This document shows positions 33,256 to 41,504 of a stretch of 45,862 bases of DNA, one piece after another. Under the pieces are notes generated by a model, which did no database searches, had not been told where the DNA came from, and worked only from the letters and a program-made list of their open reading frames with translations. The translations under genes and the position numbers were made by a program. Numbering within the stretch: the stretch's first letter is position 1; each line of letters begins with the position of its first letter. Source of the DNA: JAZDEU01 sp043808545 (GTDB lineage Bacteria > Patescibacteriota > Patescibacteriia > JAZDEU01); assembly GCA_043808545.1 (NCBI GenBank), contig JAZDEU010000020.1, forward strand, positions 1 to 45,862, in the 5' to 3' direction.

Positions 33256-34086
33256 TCATAATTTGCGGGCGTAAAATACCACCCGTTGGTTTTTTTTGCG
33301 ATCCGATGGTTCGTACTCCATCGTTTCGCCTCCGTACTCTATCCCTTCGACAGAGTACCCCTTCCCTTTAAAAAAGTCGGCAACTGCCTGCGCCCGGGCA
33401 GTACCGAGTTTTTCATTTAACTCCCCGCCAGCCTCTGTTAACGCTGGCGATGCCATGCCCTTCACGGAGTACACTTTATATAAAGGTGTAGTATTTGGGT
33501 CAGACATTTTGTCTGCCCATTCTTGAGTCTGCACAAGAGTGGCACCCTCTAGCGCCGACTTTCCCTCCCCAAAGCCGACGATATAGCCGACAATATAGTC
33601 GGCGTAATCACCGGCAGTAAGGTCGCGGGTTCGTAGGGCGGTCTTGCGGACGTCGCCAATTTGCTCCCCGAGACTTCGCGCTCGGGTGGCAATTTTTTTG
33701 ACGGTGGTGTCTAGGACTCTTAGGTTGTCCTTGACGGCTCCGACCTGCCCCTCGAGTACATCGTGGGCGGCTGTTACGACCGCGATGCGGACATCGTGGC
33801 TATCCAGCCGCTCCCCAAGAGCGGTTGCTTCTCCTTCTAGGCTGGTCGCCCGCTCCTCTATGGCGTCGGTCGCTTCCCCAAGAGCGGTTGCTTCTCCTTC
33901 TAGGCTGGTCGCCCGCTCCTCTATGGCATCGGTCGCTTCCCCGAGAGCCTCAAATGCCTCCCTAGAGGAGACCTGCCCCGCCTCCAGCGCATCCAGTCTC
34001 CCATTTATTACGGCTAATTTCCTTGGGATGCAACCGGAAACCGCCACCACCGCCACCAGCACTACAAAAAAATTTGCCTTTCTCAT
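33256..34086 (-). CDS. OmpA-like lipoprotein with coiled-coil repeats (high GC)
   Basis: 276 residues. A signal peptide with lipobox ends VSGC (Cys19). A heptad-rich coiled coil (about 25-150) contains a 21-residue tandem duplication (GEATDAIEERATSLEGEATA, then L). An OmpA/Pal-like C-terminal domain follows: LYKVYSVKGMASPALTEAGG, TARAQAVADFFKGKGYSV and DRKKNQRVVFYARKL. The layout recalls Lpp/Pal-like wall-binding lipoproteins. Base composition is far more GC-rich than all neighbours, and it has a strong GGAGGG 8 nt before the ATG and a consensus promoter, unlike most local genes. This points to horizontal gain. Open frames on the opposite strand are shadows caused by the GC bias. Confidence 0.85.
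   Translation of the reverse strand: MRKANFFVVLVAVVAVSGCIPRKLAVINGRLDALEAGQVSSREAFEALGEATDAIEERATSLEGEATALGEATDAIEERATSLEGEATALGERLDSHDVRIAVVTAAHDVLEGQVGAVKDNLRVLDTTVKKIATRARSLGEQIGDVRKTALRTRDLTAGDYADYIVGYIVGFGEGKSALEGATLVQTQEWADKMSDPNTTPLYKVYSVKGMASPALTEAGGELNEKLGTARAQAVADFFKGKGYSVEGIEYGGETMEYEPSDRKKNQRVVFYARKL
33815..33940 (-). repeat. 63-bp tandem duplication in the lipoprotein gene
   Basis: Units 33815-33877 and 33878-33940 differ at one base seen by eye (GCG versus GCA). The near identity shows a recent duplication of 21 residues in the coiled coil. Confidence 0.9.
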
Positions 34087-34272
34087 TTTTAAATCCCTCC
34101 GCCCAGTCCTATTCGCATAAGAGGGGCTGTCTTTTTGAAAATTTTTTAAAAAAAAATTAAAATTCCCTTAAGTCCTCTTTTAAAAAAAGAGGGAAATACT
34201 TATTAAGAAAATTTTTCGGCCTCCCCCCTTTCCTCGTTGGAAAGTTTTTTATGGTTTATCTTCTGATACTAA

Positions 34273-34322
34273 TTTCTTTGTTTTAAAAATATCACCCTAA
34301 TTAGATAGGGAGAACAAAGAAA
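34273..34322 (-). promoter_or_regulatory. Leader hairpin of the lipoprotein mRNA
   Basis: TTTCTTTGTT (34273-34282) and AACAAAGAAA (34313-34322) enclose CCCTA/TAGGG (34295-34310). It lies near the 5' end of the roughly 250-nt leader. Further hairpins in the leader are CTTTCC-TCGTT-GGAAAG (34228-34244, which with its T run reads as a + strand terminator) and a CCTCTTTT/AAAGAGG palindrome near 34175-34192. Such a long structured leader suggests post-transcriptional control. Confidence 0.4.
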
Positions 34323-34353
34323 ATAGCATATTTTTCAAGGTACTTAATAAAAT

Positions 34354-34382
34354 AGCATATCACATATTTAATATTTTGTCAA
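34354..34382 (-). promoter_or_regulatory. Promoter of the lipoprotein gene
   Basis: On the minus strand, TTGACA (34382-34377), 17 bp, TATGCT (34359-34354). One of the best consensus promoters in the window. Confidence 0.75.
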
Positions 34383-34513
34383 GCATTTTAGTATGTTTTT
34401 GGCTAAAATAAGAGAAAAATAAGAGCTGAAAAAGTGATAGTTATGCTCTATTTAACATTTAGTAAAAAAAAATTAAAATATGGTAGAATTTAAGCGAGTG
34501 AAGAAAGAGGATT

Positions 34514-34597
34514 ATGTTTAAGAACGAAACAAACCATAGGATTATTCGGTTGAATGTCTGTGTTGCCGCAGTTGTTGCCAGTATAGAATCTGTGTGA
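34514..34597 (+). CDS. Possible 27-residue leader peptide
   Basis: ATG at 34514 with AGAGG 4 nt before it and a TAGAAT -10-like box (34484-34489) upstream. It reads MFKNETNHRIIRLNVCVAAV, then VASIESV, and stops at TGA 34595-34597. It lies 28 bp before the glycosyltransferase gene. It could be a leader peptide or chance. The remaining DNA of this 539-bp gap holds the lipoprotein leader and promoter. Confidence 0.3.
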   Translation: MFKNETNHRIIRLNVCVAAVVASIESV

Positions 34598-34625
34598 TAA
34601 GCTTAATTTAGTAAGATTTTAAAAT

Positions 34626-36527
34626 ATGCGTGAAAAAATTATAAAAATAATAAAATCACCATTGCTATATCTTACGCTAATCGCGGCGGTTTTTTTTGTC
34701 GCATATTCCGCTCCAAGATTTAATACAACAATTATAAATTCTTCTCCTGATGAAAACGCTAATTACTATTTTTCACGCCTTGTCGCGGAAGAAAGTACTT
34801 TGAAAAAGTATGAGCCTTTGAATGAAAATATTGATGCGATAGTTCACCCGCGAAGCGTAAATGTTAATAGAGATAATTATTTAGTCCCCGGAAGCTTTTT
34901 AGGATTGCCTATTATTTATGGAATAATAGGCAAAATATTTACTCCAAATATAATAATTTTTTTGACTCCATTTTTCGCGGTAATCGCAAGTTTATTTTTC
35001 TATGGAATAATGAAAAATATTTTTTCACGCGAGGAGGCGTTTATAGCATCTATTTTAATGCTTGCTAACCCTGTTTTATGGTACTATTCAACTAGAAGTA
35101 TGTTTCATAATGTTCTTTTTTTGAGTTTACTTATAATTGGAACTTTTTTCTTAATTAATGCTGGATTATCAAGAGATGCGGGAGCATTAAATAGCAGTGA
35201 ACAGCAAAAAGATAAATTTCAAATTTCAAGCTTCAAATTTCAAAATAATATCAAATATCAAATATCAAATTTTAAAAAATATATATTTTTGTTTTTAGCT
35301 GGATTTTTTCTTGGGTTAGCGCTTATTACGAGAACTGCGGAGGCGCCGTGGGTAATATTAGTGTTATTGATATTATTAGTCATATATTGGAAAAAAATAA
35401 AAATTTTTGAAATTTTTATTGTAGTTGTAGCGATTATTTTAGTGAGTTTGCCTATATTATATTGCAACCAAATATTATACGGCAGTCCATTTTTAACGGG
35501 ATATTCTAATTTAAGAAAAAATGATTTAGCCGCAACCGAAGTTAATGACAGTAATGTAAATTCAGAAGATAAAAGCGATAAATGCTTAATAAATAATCTT
35601 AATGGCGGTGGTAATTTGGAGTTGTCGTGCGGCGCGAGCAATGTTTCTGTTCCTGCGGAGAATGCGCAAAATAATGATTTATATAATAAGATAAAAAAAT
35701 TAGTAAAAAATAATATTCCTGCCAATTTTGTATTGCATTTTAACATAAAAACAGTAGTTCTAAATTTTAAGAATTATTTTATTGATTTCTTTAAGCCATT
35801 AAGCTATTTATCTTTCGCAGGTATTATTTTCTTGATAATTTGGCTGGTTTTTTATAAAATAAAGAAAGGAGAAGATGACGAGAAAAGATTAAAAAGCAAG
35901 CTAGCGTATTTAATTATTTTTTGCATAGTTTCCGCCTATCTTATTATCTATTACGGAAGTTGGATTTTTTACGATACGCCCGATAAAACTTTGATTACTA
36001 TAGGTACATCTTATACAAGATATTGGCTCCCAGTATATATAATGAGCTTGCCATTTATTTCTTTCTTGATCGTAAAAATTTCAAAAATTTTTAAATTTTC
36101 TTTTCCGAAATTTATATTTATTTTTTTATGCGCGAGCGTAATTGTTTCATATTGCGGATGGCGGGTTTTATATGCGCCATACGAGGGTATAATTGAGCAA
36201 TTTAAGAATATGGGGGAATACCCGTATAAGAAAGAATTGGTTTTAAAGCTCACAGAGGAAGATGCGGTTATCGTTAATCAATATTATGATAAATTATTTT
36301 TTCCGCAAAGAAAAGTAGTAGCCAGCAAGATGCATGATGATGAAAATGTTATACTGGCTTTAGCGTCTATCGTTGATCGCGCGAGTGTTTATTATTATGC
36401 TTTTAACTTAAAGCAGGAAGATATTGATTATATAAACAGGGTTAAATTAGCTGATTACGGGCTTATGCTAACTGATGGGAATATAATTTTTAAGGATGAG
36501 GAATTATGGAGGGTAATTAGAAAATAA
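34626..36527 (+). CDS. GT-C (ArnT/PMT-like, GT39/83-type) membrane glycosyltransferase
   Basis: 633 residues with about 10-11 hydrophobic segments. After TM1, the first loop holds SSPDENANYYFSRL, where the Asp-Glu pair is the typical GT-C catalytic/metal motif; SREEAFIASILMLANPVLWY and LALITRTAEAPWVIL match the PMT/ArnT core. It would use a polyprenyl-phosphate sugar to glycosylate a lipid or protein outside the membrane. Residues about 193-218 (KDKFQISSFKFQNNIKYQIS) are encoded by an AT-rich repeat (TTCAAATTTCAAA, ATATCAAAT) inserted in frame into a loop. Confidence 0.8.
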   Translation: MREKIIKIIKSPLLYLTLIAAVFFVAYSAPRFNTTIINSSPDENANYYFSRLVAEESTLKKYEPLNENIDAIVHPRSVNVNRDNYLVPGSFLGLPIIYGIIGKIFTPNIIIFLTPFFAVIASLFFYGIMKNIFSREEAFIASILMLANPVLWYYSTRSMFHNVLFLSLLIIGTFFLINAGLSRDAGALNSSEQQKDKFQISSFKFQNNIKYQISNFKKYIFLFLAGFFLGLALITRTAEAPWVILVLLILLVIYWKKIKIFEIFIVVVAIILVSLPILYCNQILYGSPFLTGYSNLRKNDLAATEVNDSNVNSEDKSDKCLINNLNGGGNLELSCGASNVSVPAENAQNNDLYNKIKKLVKNNIPANFVLHFNIKTVVLNFKNYFIDFFKPLSYLSFAGIIFLIIWLVFYKIKKGEDDEKRLKSKLAYLIIFCIVSAYLIIYYGSWIFYDTPDKTLITIGTSYTRYWLPVYIMSLPFISFLIVKISKIFKFSFPKFIFIFLCASVIVSYCGWRVLYAPYEGIIEQFKNMGEYPYKKELVLKLTEEDAVIVNQYYDKLFFPQRKVVASKMHDDENVILALASIVDRASVYYYAFNLKQEDIDYINRVKLADYGLMLTDGNIIFKDEELWRVIRK

Positions 36528-36601
36528 TTAGTAATTGTTTTTCCATGCTTGATGTGTCATTTGCGAATGACAGATTAAAAGTGGAATGACAAAAAAATAA
36601 T

Positions 36602-37405
36602 ATGAATAAAAATAAATTGATAATTTTTGAGAGCAGACAAATTCGCAGGACTTGGCATAATGAAAAATGGTTTTTTTCCGTGGTTGATGTTGTCGGAGTT
36701 TTAACGGAATCTGTAAATCCTACGGATTATCTTAAAAAAATTCGGAGAAGAGATAAAGAACTAGGTATCTACATAGGGACAAATTGTCCCCACATAGAAA
36801 TGACCACAGAAGCGGGGAAAAACAGAAAAACTCTCGCGGGAAATCCTGAAAATATTTTTAGAATTATCCAGTCTATCCCATCGTCCAAAGCAGAACCATT
36901 TAAAAGATGGTTGGCAAAAGTTGGTTACGAGAGAGTGCAGGAAATTGAAAATCCAGAATTAGCGCAAGAAAGAATGAAGGAAATTTATGAACAAAAAGGT
37001 TATTCAAAAAATTGGATTGATAAAAGGTTAAGAGGTATTGCGATTAGGCAGAATTTAACAGATGAATGGAAAGAACGAGGAATTGAAAATAAAAATGATT
37101 TTGCTATTTTAACAGCAGAAATTTCAAAAGCGACTTTTGGTATAACTCCGTCAGAATATAAAGAATTAAAAGGTCTGAATAGTAAAAATCAGAATTTATG
37201 GGATCATATGACGGATTTCGAATTAATTTTTAATATGCTTGGCGAAAAAGTAACAACGGAAATTTCTCAGAAAGAAAAACCGGATACTTTTACTAAAAAT
37301 AAAGAAGTTGCAAGAAGGGGCGGAGGAGTTGCTGGCAAGGCGAGGGAAGAAACAGAAAAAGAAATAGAACTCATTGCGACTTACCACAAAAGTATCTTAG
37401 GTTAA
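36602..37405 (+). CDS. BRO-N family phage antirepressor-like protein
   Basis: 267 residues. The Bro-N DNA-binding domain is at the start (IRRTWHNEKWFFSVVDVVGV, NPTDYLKKIRRRDKE), then the family middle region (AEPFKRWLAKVGYERVQEIE, DEWKERGIENKNDFAILTAE) and an ARRGGGVAGKAREETEKE C-terminal helix. Such genes are prophage or virus relics. The last residues (LIATYHKSILG) are encoded by the left end of the IS element: the IS begins at 37367, so the original C-terminus has been replaced. TGTCATT-TGCG-AATGACA (36549-36566) lies just upstream. Confidence 0.85.
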   Translation: MNKNKLIIFESRQIRRTWHNEKWFFSVVDVVGVLTESVNPTDYLKKIRRRDKELGIYIGTNCPHIEMTTEAGKNRKTLAGNPENIFRIIQSIPSSKAEPFKRWLAKVGYERVQEIENPELAQERMKEIYEQKGYSKNWIDKRLRGIAIRQNLTDEWKERGIENKNDFAILTAEISKATFGITPSEYKELKGLNSKNQNLWDHMTDFELIFNMLGEKVTTEISQKEKPDTFTKNKEVARRGGGVAGKAREETEKEIELIATYHKSILG

Positions 37406-38312
37406 TTAAAGTATATGCTAAAAGCTTTTTTCCCTTATAATTACTGGACTTTCGGTCATATCTGATAACAAGAGAACGATATGCATCTTCCCATCCAAAT
37501 GTTCTTTCTATAGAAAAACGTTTCAGATAAATTTTTTTATTAAAGTATCGCGGTCTTCCTTTTTTCTTTTTATCTTTCTTTCTATTTCTTGGATTCTCTG
37601 GAATGTTGGGCTTCATACCGATATTCCAGATAATCTTGCGATTAGCTTTAGAATCAAATCCCATATCCAAATTAAAGACCTTGCCTTTTATATCAAGATT
37701 TATCGCTTTGACTATTTTTTGAAAATCCGCAATACTGCACTTTAATAAAGAAATGTCATTTAAGTTTACTTCTATGCATTCAACTGGGGAAATAATATTG
37801 CCGATACTGTCTGTAAGCCCGATAATTTTTTGACCTTTCTGATGTTTATGCCCTGAATAACCTATTTTATCGCCCCTTTTTTAGCCACGCTATTGTTGCC
37901 GTCGCCATGAATGCATTTGAATTTTAATTTGTTTTTGTCTTTTAAATAACGGACGCTTTCAATAAATATCTTTTCGAAACTCCCATCATTTGACCAACGA
38001 TTGAACCACTTCCAAACATTAACATGATGAATTTCTTTTTTGCCAGATTCATTTAGTTTGATTGGAATTTTTTCCCACTGGCATCCTGTGTCCAACTGAT
38101 AAAGGATGTAACTAAAAATTGAATGCAATTTTTCCGATGTTGGAATAATTCCCCGCTTTGGCAGAGATAGGTAGGGCAAAAAGAATTTTTCAAACTCTCT
38201 AAAAGTTAATTTTTTAGGAAGTTTGTTGAATTTTTTATTATGTGATTTTTTCATAGGTATTTTAGCTTACCTATGCATTATATCATTATTTATACTAAGT
38301 CGCAATGAGTTC
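37367..38312 (-). mobile_element. IS5-family-like insertion sequence (946 bp)
   Basis: Perfect 17-bp terminal inverted repeats GAACTCATTGCGACTTA (37367-37383) and its complement (38296-38312). It is flanked by ATA on both sides (37364-37366, 38313-38315), a possible 3-bp target duplication. It contains one transposase gene split into two frames. It truncates or alters the BRO gene on its left and a small domain fragment on its right. Confidence 0.85.
37371..38254 (-). pseudogene. IS5-family DDE transposase in two frames
   Basis: Frame one (38254 to the stop at 37862) has the N-terminal domain (LTFREFEKFFLPYLSLPKRG, WEKIPIKL, NVWKWFNRWSNDG) and the first catalytic Asp in CIHGDGNNSVAKKG. Frame two continues KIGYSGHKHQKGQKIIGLTD, with the second Asp in FNLDMGFDSKANRK and the Glu in RFSIERTFGWEDAY, ending at a TGA within the terminal repeat. 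The frames join at a run of six A (T6 at 37877-37882 on +). A -1 shift restores one protein of about 290 residues. The A6G is not in the right phase for a standard A_AAA_AAG slip, so this is either transcript slippage or an inactivating indel. Confidence 0.75.
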
Positions 38313-38482
38313 ATAATATAAATAATGACGAATTTGGTTCAAAAACAAAGATATATCATTTGCCTATGGATCAACAATATGATAGAACAGTAATTGGGAA
38401 TCGTACAGGCGAATTTTATGCTTTCACGATAAAAGAAGCAGAAAACGCGGGGTTCAGAAGAGCGTTTAAACATAGGTATTAA
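38312..38482 (+). pseudogene. Truncated C-terminal YHxP-type domain fragment
   Basis: The open frame emerges from the right IS end and reads EFGSKTKIYHLPMDQQYDRT, then GEFYAFTIKEAENAGFRRAF, to the TAA at 38480-38482. The pattern (S-K-x-x-I-Y-H-x-P ... F-x-x-x-x-E-A-x-x-A-G-[FY]-R) matches the small domain often found at the C-terminus of secreted CPR proteins and nucleases, but its cysteines are lost. It is the remainder of a gene cut by the IS. Confidence 0.5.
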
Positions 38483-38495
38483 AAAATAGGTATTT

Positions 38496-39935
38496 ATGAA
38501 CTACGATAAAATTCATAAAACAATAAGATGGTTGTTGGCAGGAACTGTTATTTTAGCCTTTCTTTTTCTAGTGAACGAAAAACTTGTTCTCTGGGGAAAT
38601 TTTGAAGTTGAATATAATTTTTCTAAAAAATTTCATCCATTTATTTCTTGTTTGCGTCCTGATGACAGGGTTGGAGAAAAATCCGATGGGACGGATGGAT
38701 TTTTTTACTATCATATAGAAGGGGAGCCGGTTTATTTTGATATTGAAGCGCCAAGTAATTTTAATAAAGTTAATTTAGAATTAGAATATAAAATCCCGTC
38801 TTCCAATGAAAATTTTAGTGATTTTAAGGCTGGAGTTCTTGTTGATAAAGCGATGTGGCAATATAAGTTAGAGCCGCTTGAAAATAGAAAATTAGATAAT
38901 CTTTCAAATGATTGGCATAGCATAAAAGAAGGGGATACTATCTTTTTACAAGGTATTAGAAAATATAATTCCATAGATGAATTTTTAAATAATCTCCCGC
39001 CAGTTAACGAATACGCGGTTTATAATTATAATTTAGATAATTATAATAATCTTTCATTTACTGGATATGAAAAAAATAATGAGTATAGAGAATTAGGTTT
39101 TTCCTTGCAAGGACGCCACCAGTTTTATACTTATATTGATAATGAACCGCTAGATTTTATATTTGATTTTTCTTTAAACGAGTCAAAAGATAAGGAAAAA
39201 ACATTAACAAATAAGGCGGAAATTAATGTATATTATAGAAATGAATTAGTGAGAAGGGAAGAAATAATTAAGGATGGAAATTTTTTAAATGAAATAAAAA
39301 TTTTAGAAAATGGTTTGCAAAAGGGAGTTTATAAGATAGAAATAGTTATTCCAGATGAGATAATAATAACAAAAATTAAAACAAAACAAAATTTTTTAAC
39401 ATTCATAAACAAAATTTATTTAGCGAATCTTGCTGGGAATTATAATAATGTTTCTTTATATACGAATAGTCCGTCTTTAAAAATATCCGCAAGCGAAGGA
39501 GATTCTTTACAGAATATAAAAATAGCAGACAAAGTTTATAAAATAAATGAGTTATATAAGGAATTTAACTTGAATGGATTTAGCTGTGTTGATTATAAAT
39601 ATTTAGGGCAAAGCAATTGTCTTTCTCGCGCGCAATTAGAAAAAGACAATTTGTTAGCGCAAGGCGCTGGTTTATTTTCTTTTTCGCAAGATGAATTTTT
39701 AGATCCGGAAATAAAATCATTAGATAAGATAGAAAATTTTAGCAATCTTTATTATGTTATTGCTAGCTATAGTTCGCCTGAAAAATTAGAGGCAGGATGG
39801 TTTAGAAATAATGTTTCTTTTAATATTTCTTCTGTGATAAGAGATAAAAGAAAATATAATTTTATTTTATCGGCGAAGGGAATAAATTCTAAATATCCTA
39901 TATACATAAGAAAAATAAAAGCTGTTTTTGAATAA
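38496..39935 (+). CDS. Membrane-anchored exported hypothetical protein
   Basis: 479 residues. One N-terminal transmembrane helix (about 13-32, LLAGTVILAFLFLVNEKLVL) then a large extracytoplasmic beta-rich part. Seen features are the early GTDGFFYYHIEGEPVYFDIE (jelly-roll-like), VNLELEYKIPSS, and RHQFYTYIDNEPLDFIFDFS; two cysteines (GFSCVDYKYLGQSNCLSRAQ) could form a disulphide. It resembles carbohydrate-binding-like folds, but no family is recognised. It is followed by a 58-residue membrane protein; the BRO/IS insertion separates it from the glycosyltransferase at 34626, with which it may once have been an operon. Confidence 0.65.
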   Translation: MNYDKIHKTIRWLLAGTVILAFLFLVNEKLVLWGNFEVEYNFSKKFHPFISCLRPDDRVGEKSDGTDGFFYYHIEGEPVYFDIEAPSNFNKVNLELEYKIPSSNENFSDFKAGVLVDKAMWQYKLEPLENRKLDNLSNDWHSIKEGDTIFLQGIRKYNSIDEFLNNLPPVNEYAVYNYNLDNYNNLSFTGYEKNNEYRELGFSLQGRHQFYTYIDNEPLDFIFDFSLNESKDKEKTLTNKAEINVYYRNELVRREEIIKDGNFLNEIKILENGLQKGVYKIEIVIPDEIIITKIKTKQNFLTFINKIYLANLAGNYNNVSLYTNSPSLKISASEGDSLQNIKIADKVYKINELYKEFNLNGFSCVDYKYLGQSNCLSRAQLEKDNLLAQGAGLFSFSQDEFLDPEIKSLDKIENFSNLYYVIASYSSPEKLEAGWFRNNVSFNISSVIRDKRKYNFILSAKGINSKYPIYIRKIKAVFE

Positions 39936-39962
39936 CAATAATACAAATTTACAAATGGTATC

Positions 39963-40074
39963 CCTGCCTGCGCAGGCAGGCGAATGATACGAAAAATCCG
40001 AATTATAATCCGAATAATTCGGATGAATTCGCAATTCGGAGCATTAGGATATAATTTGTAGATTCGGATTATAT
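39963..40074. repeat. Cluster of palindromes and dispersed repeat
   Basis: CCTGCCTGCGCAGGCAGG (39963-39980) is a perfect palindrome. ATCCGAAT-A-ATTCGGAT (40008-40024) is another. ATAATCCGAAT (40005-40015) and ATTCGGATTAT (40062-40072) form a longer inverted pair. The last 38 bp (40037-40074) match 25566-25603 before dnaE. Confidence 0.75.
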
Positions 40075-40088
40075 GCGGAGTTTAATTT

Positions 40089-40265
40089 ATGAAATTATTA
40101 CTAAAAAATATAATTGAAGATATATTTTACATCTCATCAATTTTTTTGATTATTCTTTGTTTTTGCGAGTTAATAAGCCCTAAATTCGCGACTCCTTATG
40201 TCAATCTTGATTTATTATTGATAATAAGCGTAATTAGTGGTATATTTATATTAGTTACTGCGTGA
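40089..40265 (+). CDS. Small two-TM membrane protein
   Basis: 58 residues from the ATG at 40089 to TGA 40263-40265. Two hydrophobic segments (IFYISSIFLIILCFCELI; LDLLLIISVISGIFILVTA) are separated by SPKFATPYVN. It follows the exported protein at 38496 after a repeat cluster. Unknown function, but the composition and TM pattern support a real gene. Confidence 0.55.
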   Translation: MKLLLKNIIEDIFYISSIFLIILCFCELISPKFATPYVNLDLLLIISVISGIFILVTA

Positions 40266-40326
40266 AAGTTTAGTTTAAAAGTTTTTTTACTTTTAACTTT
40301 AGATTTTAGACTTTTAACTTTTTTCT

Positions 40327-40752
40327 ATGAGTGAATGTATTTTTTGTAAAATTGTCAGAGGGGACATTCCTTCTTATAAAATTTATGAGGATGATAAAGT
40401 TTCCGCTTTTTTAGACATTATGCCTGCGAATAAAGGGCATGTTTTAGTCGTCCCTCGCGATCATTATGAAAATATGCTTGATGCTCCTGAAGAGGTTTTA
40501 TGTAATATTATGGCTGTTATTAAAAAGATTGTTCCGTCAATTCTTAAAAGCGTTAATGCTGAAGGGTTTAATTTAGGTCTTAATAATGGAGAAATAGCAG
40601 GGCAGGCTGTCTCGCATCTCCATTTTCATATAATGCCGAGATTTTCTAACGATGGACATCGCCTTTTTGAGCCTGGCGCTTATAATTCTGGAGAAGCTGA
40701 AGAAATACAGGAGGCTATAAAAACGAATCTTAAAGAAATGAAGAAAAAATAA
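40327..40752 (+). CDS. HIT family hydrolase (HinT-like)
   Basis: 141 residues. Starts CIFCKIVRGDIPSYKIYEDD, has LDIMPANKGHVLVVPRDHYE and the histidine triad H97-L-H99-F-H101 in SHLHFHIMPRF; His99 is the expected nucleophile. It hydrolyses AMP-lysine/AMP-amide type nucleotides in the HinT group; the exact substrate is unknown. It is followed 8 bp later by the RNHCP gene and then DUF192, probably one operon. Confidence 0.92.
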   Translation: MSECIFCKIVRGDIPSYKIYEDDKVSAFLDIMPANKGHVLVVPRDHYENMLDAPEEVLCNIMAVIKKIVPSILKSVNAEGFNLGLNNGEIAGQAVSHLHFHIMPRFSNDGHRLFEPGAYNSGEAEEIQEAIKTNLKEMKKK

Positions 40753-40760
40753 TAATTTCT

Positions 40761-41048
40761 ATGTCAGAGAAATTTAAAAAATGCAAAGAGGATTTTGTAT
40801 GTTTGAAATGCGGCAGAAAAGTGAAAGGCAATGGTTATACTAACCATTGTCCGAATTGCCTTTATAGTTTGCATGTTGATATAAATCCTGGCGATAGATT
40901 ATCAAAATGCGGCGGTTTAATGGAGCCTGTAAAAGTTGAAAGCATTGGCAAAGAATTTATTATTACGCAGAGATGCAAAAAATGCGGATATGAGAAACGG
41001 AATAAAACATCTCTTGATGATAATTTAGACGCGGCGCTGAGGAAGTAA
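40761..41048 (+). CDS. RNHCP domain protein
   Basis: 95 residues. Core motif TNHCPNCLYSLHVDINPGDR (RNHCPxCLxSxHVD in the family, with Thr for Arg here). Four CxxC pairs (CLKCG, CPNC, ...RCKKCG) form zinc ribbons. The C-terminal KTSLDDNLDAALRK is also typical. A small RNA- or DNA-binding zinc protein frequent in CPR genomes; function unproven. Confidence 0.88.
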   Translation: MSEKFKKCKEDFVCLKCGRKVKGNGYTNHCPNCLYSLHVDINPGDRLSKCGGLMEPVKVESIGKEFIITQRCKKCGYEKRNKTSLDDNLDAALRK

Positions 41049-41060
41049 AATTTAATTACT

Positions 41061-41504
41061 ATGACATTAGCTAAAAAAAATATTTTTTTATTAGCAGTGG
41101 CTATTATAATAGTTATTTTTTTTATTGTTAAGAACGTTGTTGTTTCTAGAGAAAAATTTATTATAATAAATAACAAAGAAATAAAGGCGGAAATTGCGGA
41201 TACTCCCGAATTAAAATATAAAGGGCTTAGCAATAGGGATTATTTATGCGAATATTGCGGGATGCTTTTTCTTTTTAATGATATGGGCGAACGGATTTTT
41301 GTTATGCGGGAGATGAAATTTAATTTAGATATTATTTGGATAGAAGATGATAAAATAGTAAAGATTGATAAAGATTTGCATAAAGAAGGGATAAATCCTA
41401 AAGAAATATATAGTTCTGGACAAGCGGTTGATAAAGTCCTAGAAGTAAATGCTAATTTTTGTGATAAAAATAATATAAAATTTGGGGATAATATTATTTT
41501 TTAG
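41061..41504 (+). CDS. DUF192 family exported protein
   Basis: 147 residues. An N-terminal membrane helix (NIFLLAVAIIIVIFFIVKNV) then the DUF192 fold: EIADTPELKYKGLSNRDYLC, GMLFLFNDMGERIFVMREMK, DIIWIEDDKIVKI and AVDKVLEVNANF. Function of the family is unknown; it is anchored outside the membrane here. Its 3' end overlaps the convergent methyltransferase gene by 4 bp. Confidence 0.88.
   Translation: MTLAKKNIFLLAVAIIIVIFFIVKNVVVSREKFIIINNKEIKAEIADTPELKYKGLSNRDYLCEYCGMLFLFNDMGERIFVMREMKFNLDIIWIEDDKIVKIDKDLHKEGINPKEIYSSGQAVDKVLEVNANFCDKNNIKFGDNIIF

Noticed and set aside
33296..34120. Long open frames on the + strand opposite the lipoprotein gene
   Set aside because: They are antisense shadows created by the GC-rich codons of the minus-strand gene; the peptides are low-complexity Ser/Arg/Ala repeats mirroring its tandem duplication and have no Shine-Dalgarno sequence.
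37877..37882. Canonical programmed -1 frameshift (A_AAA_AAG) in the transposase
   Set aside because: The A6G run is present but offset by one base from the phase needed for tandem slippage; the alternative P-site-only slip is weak evidence.
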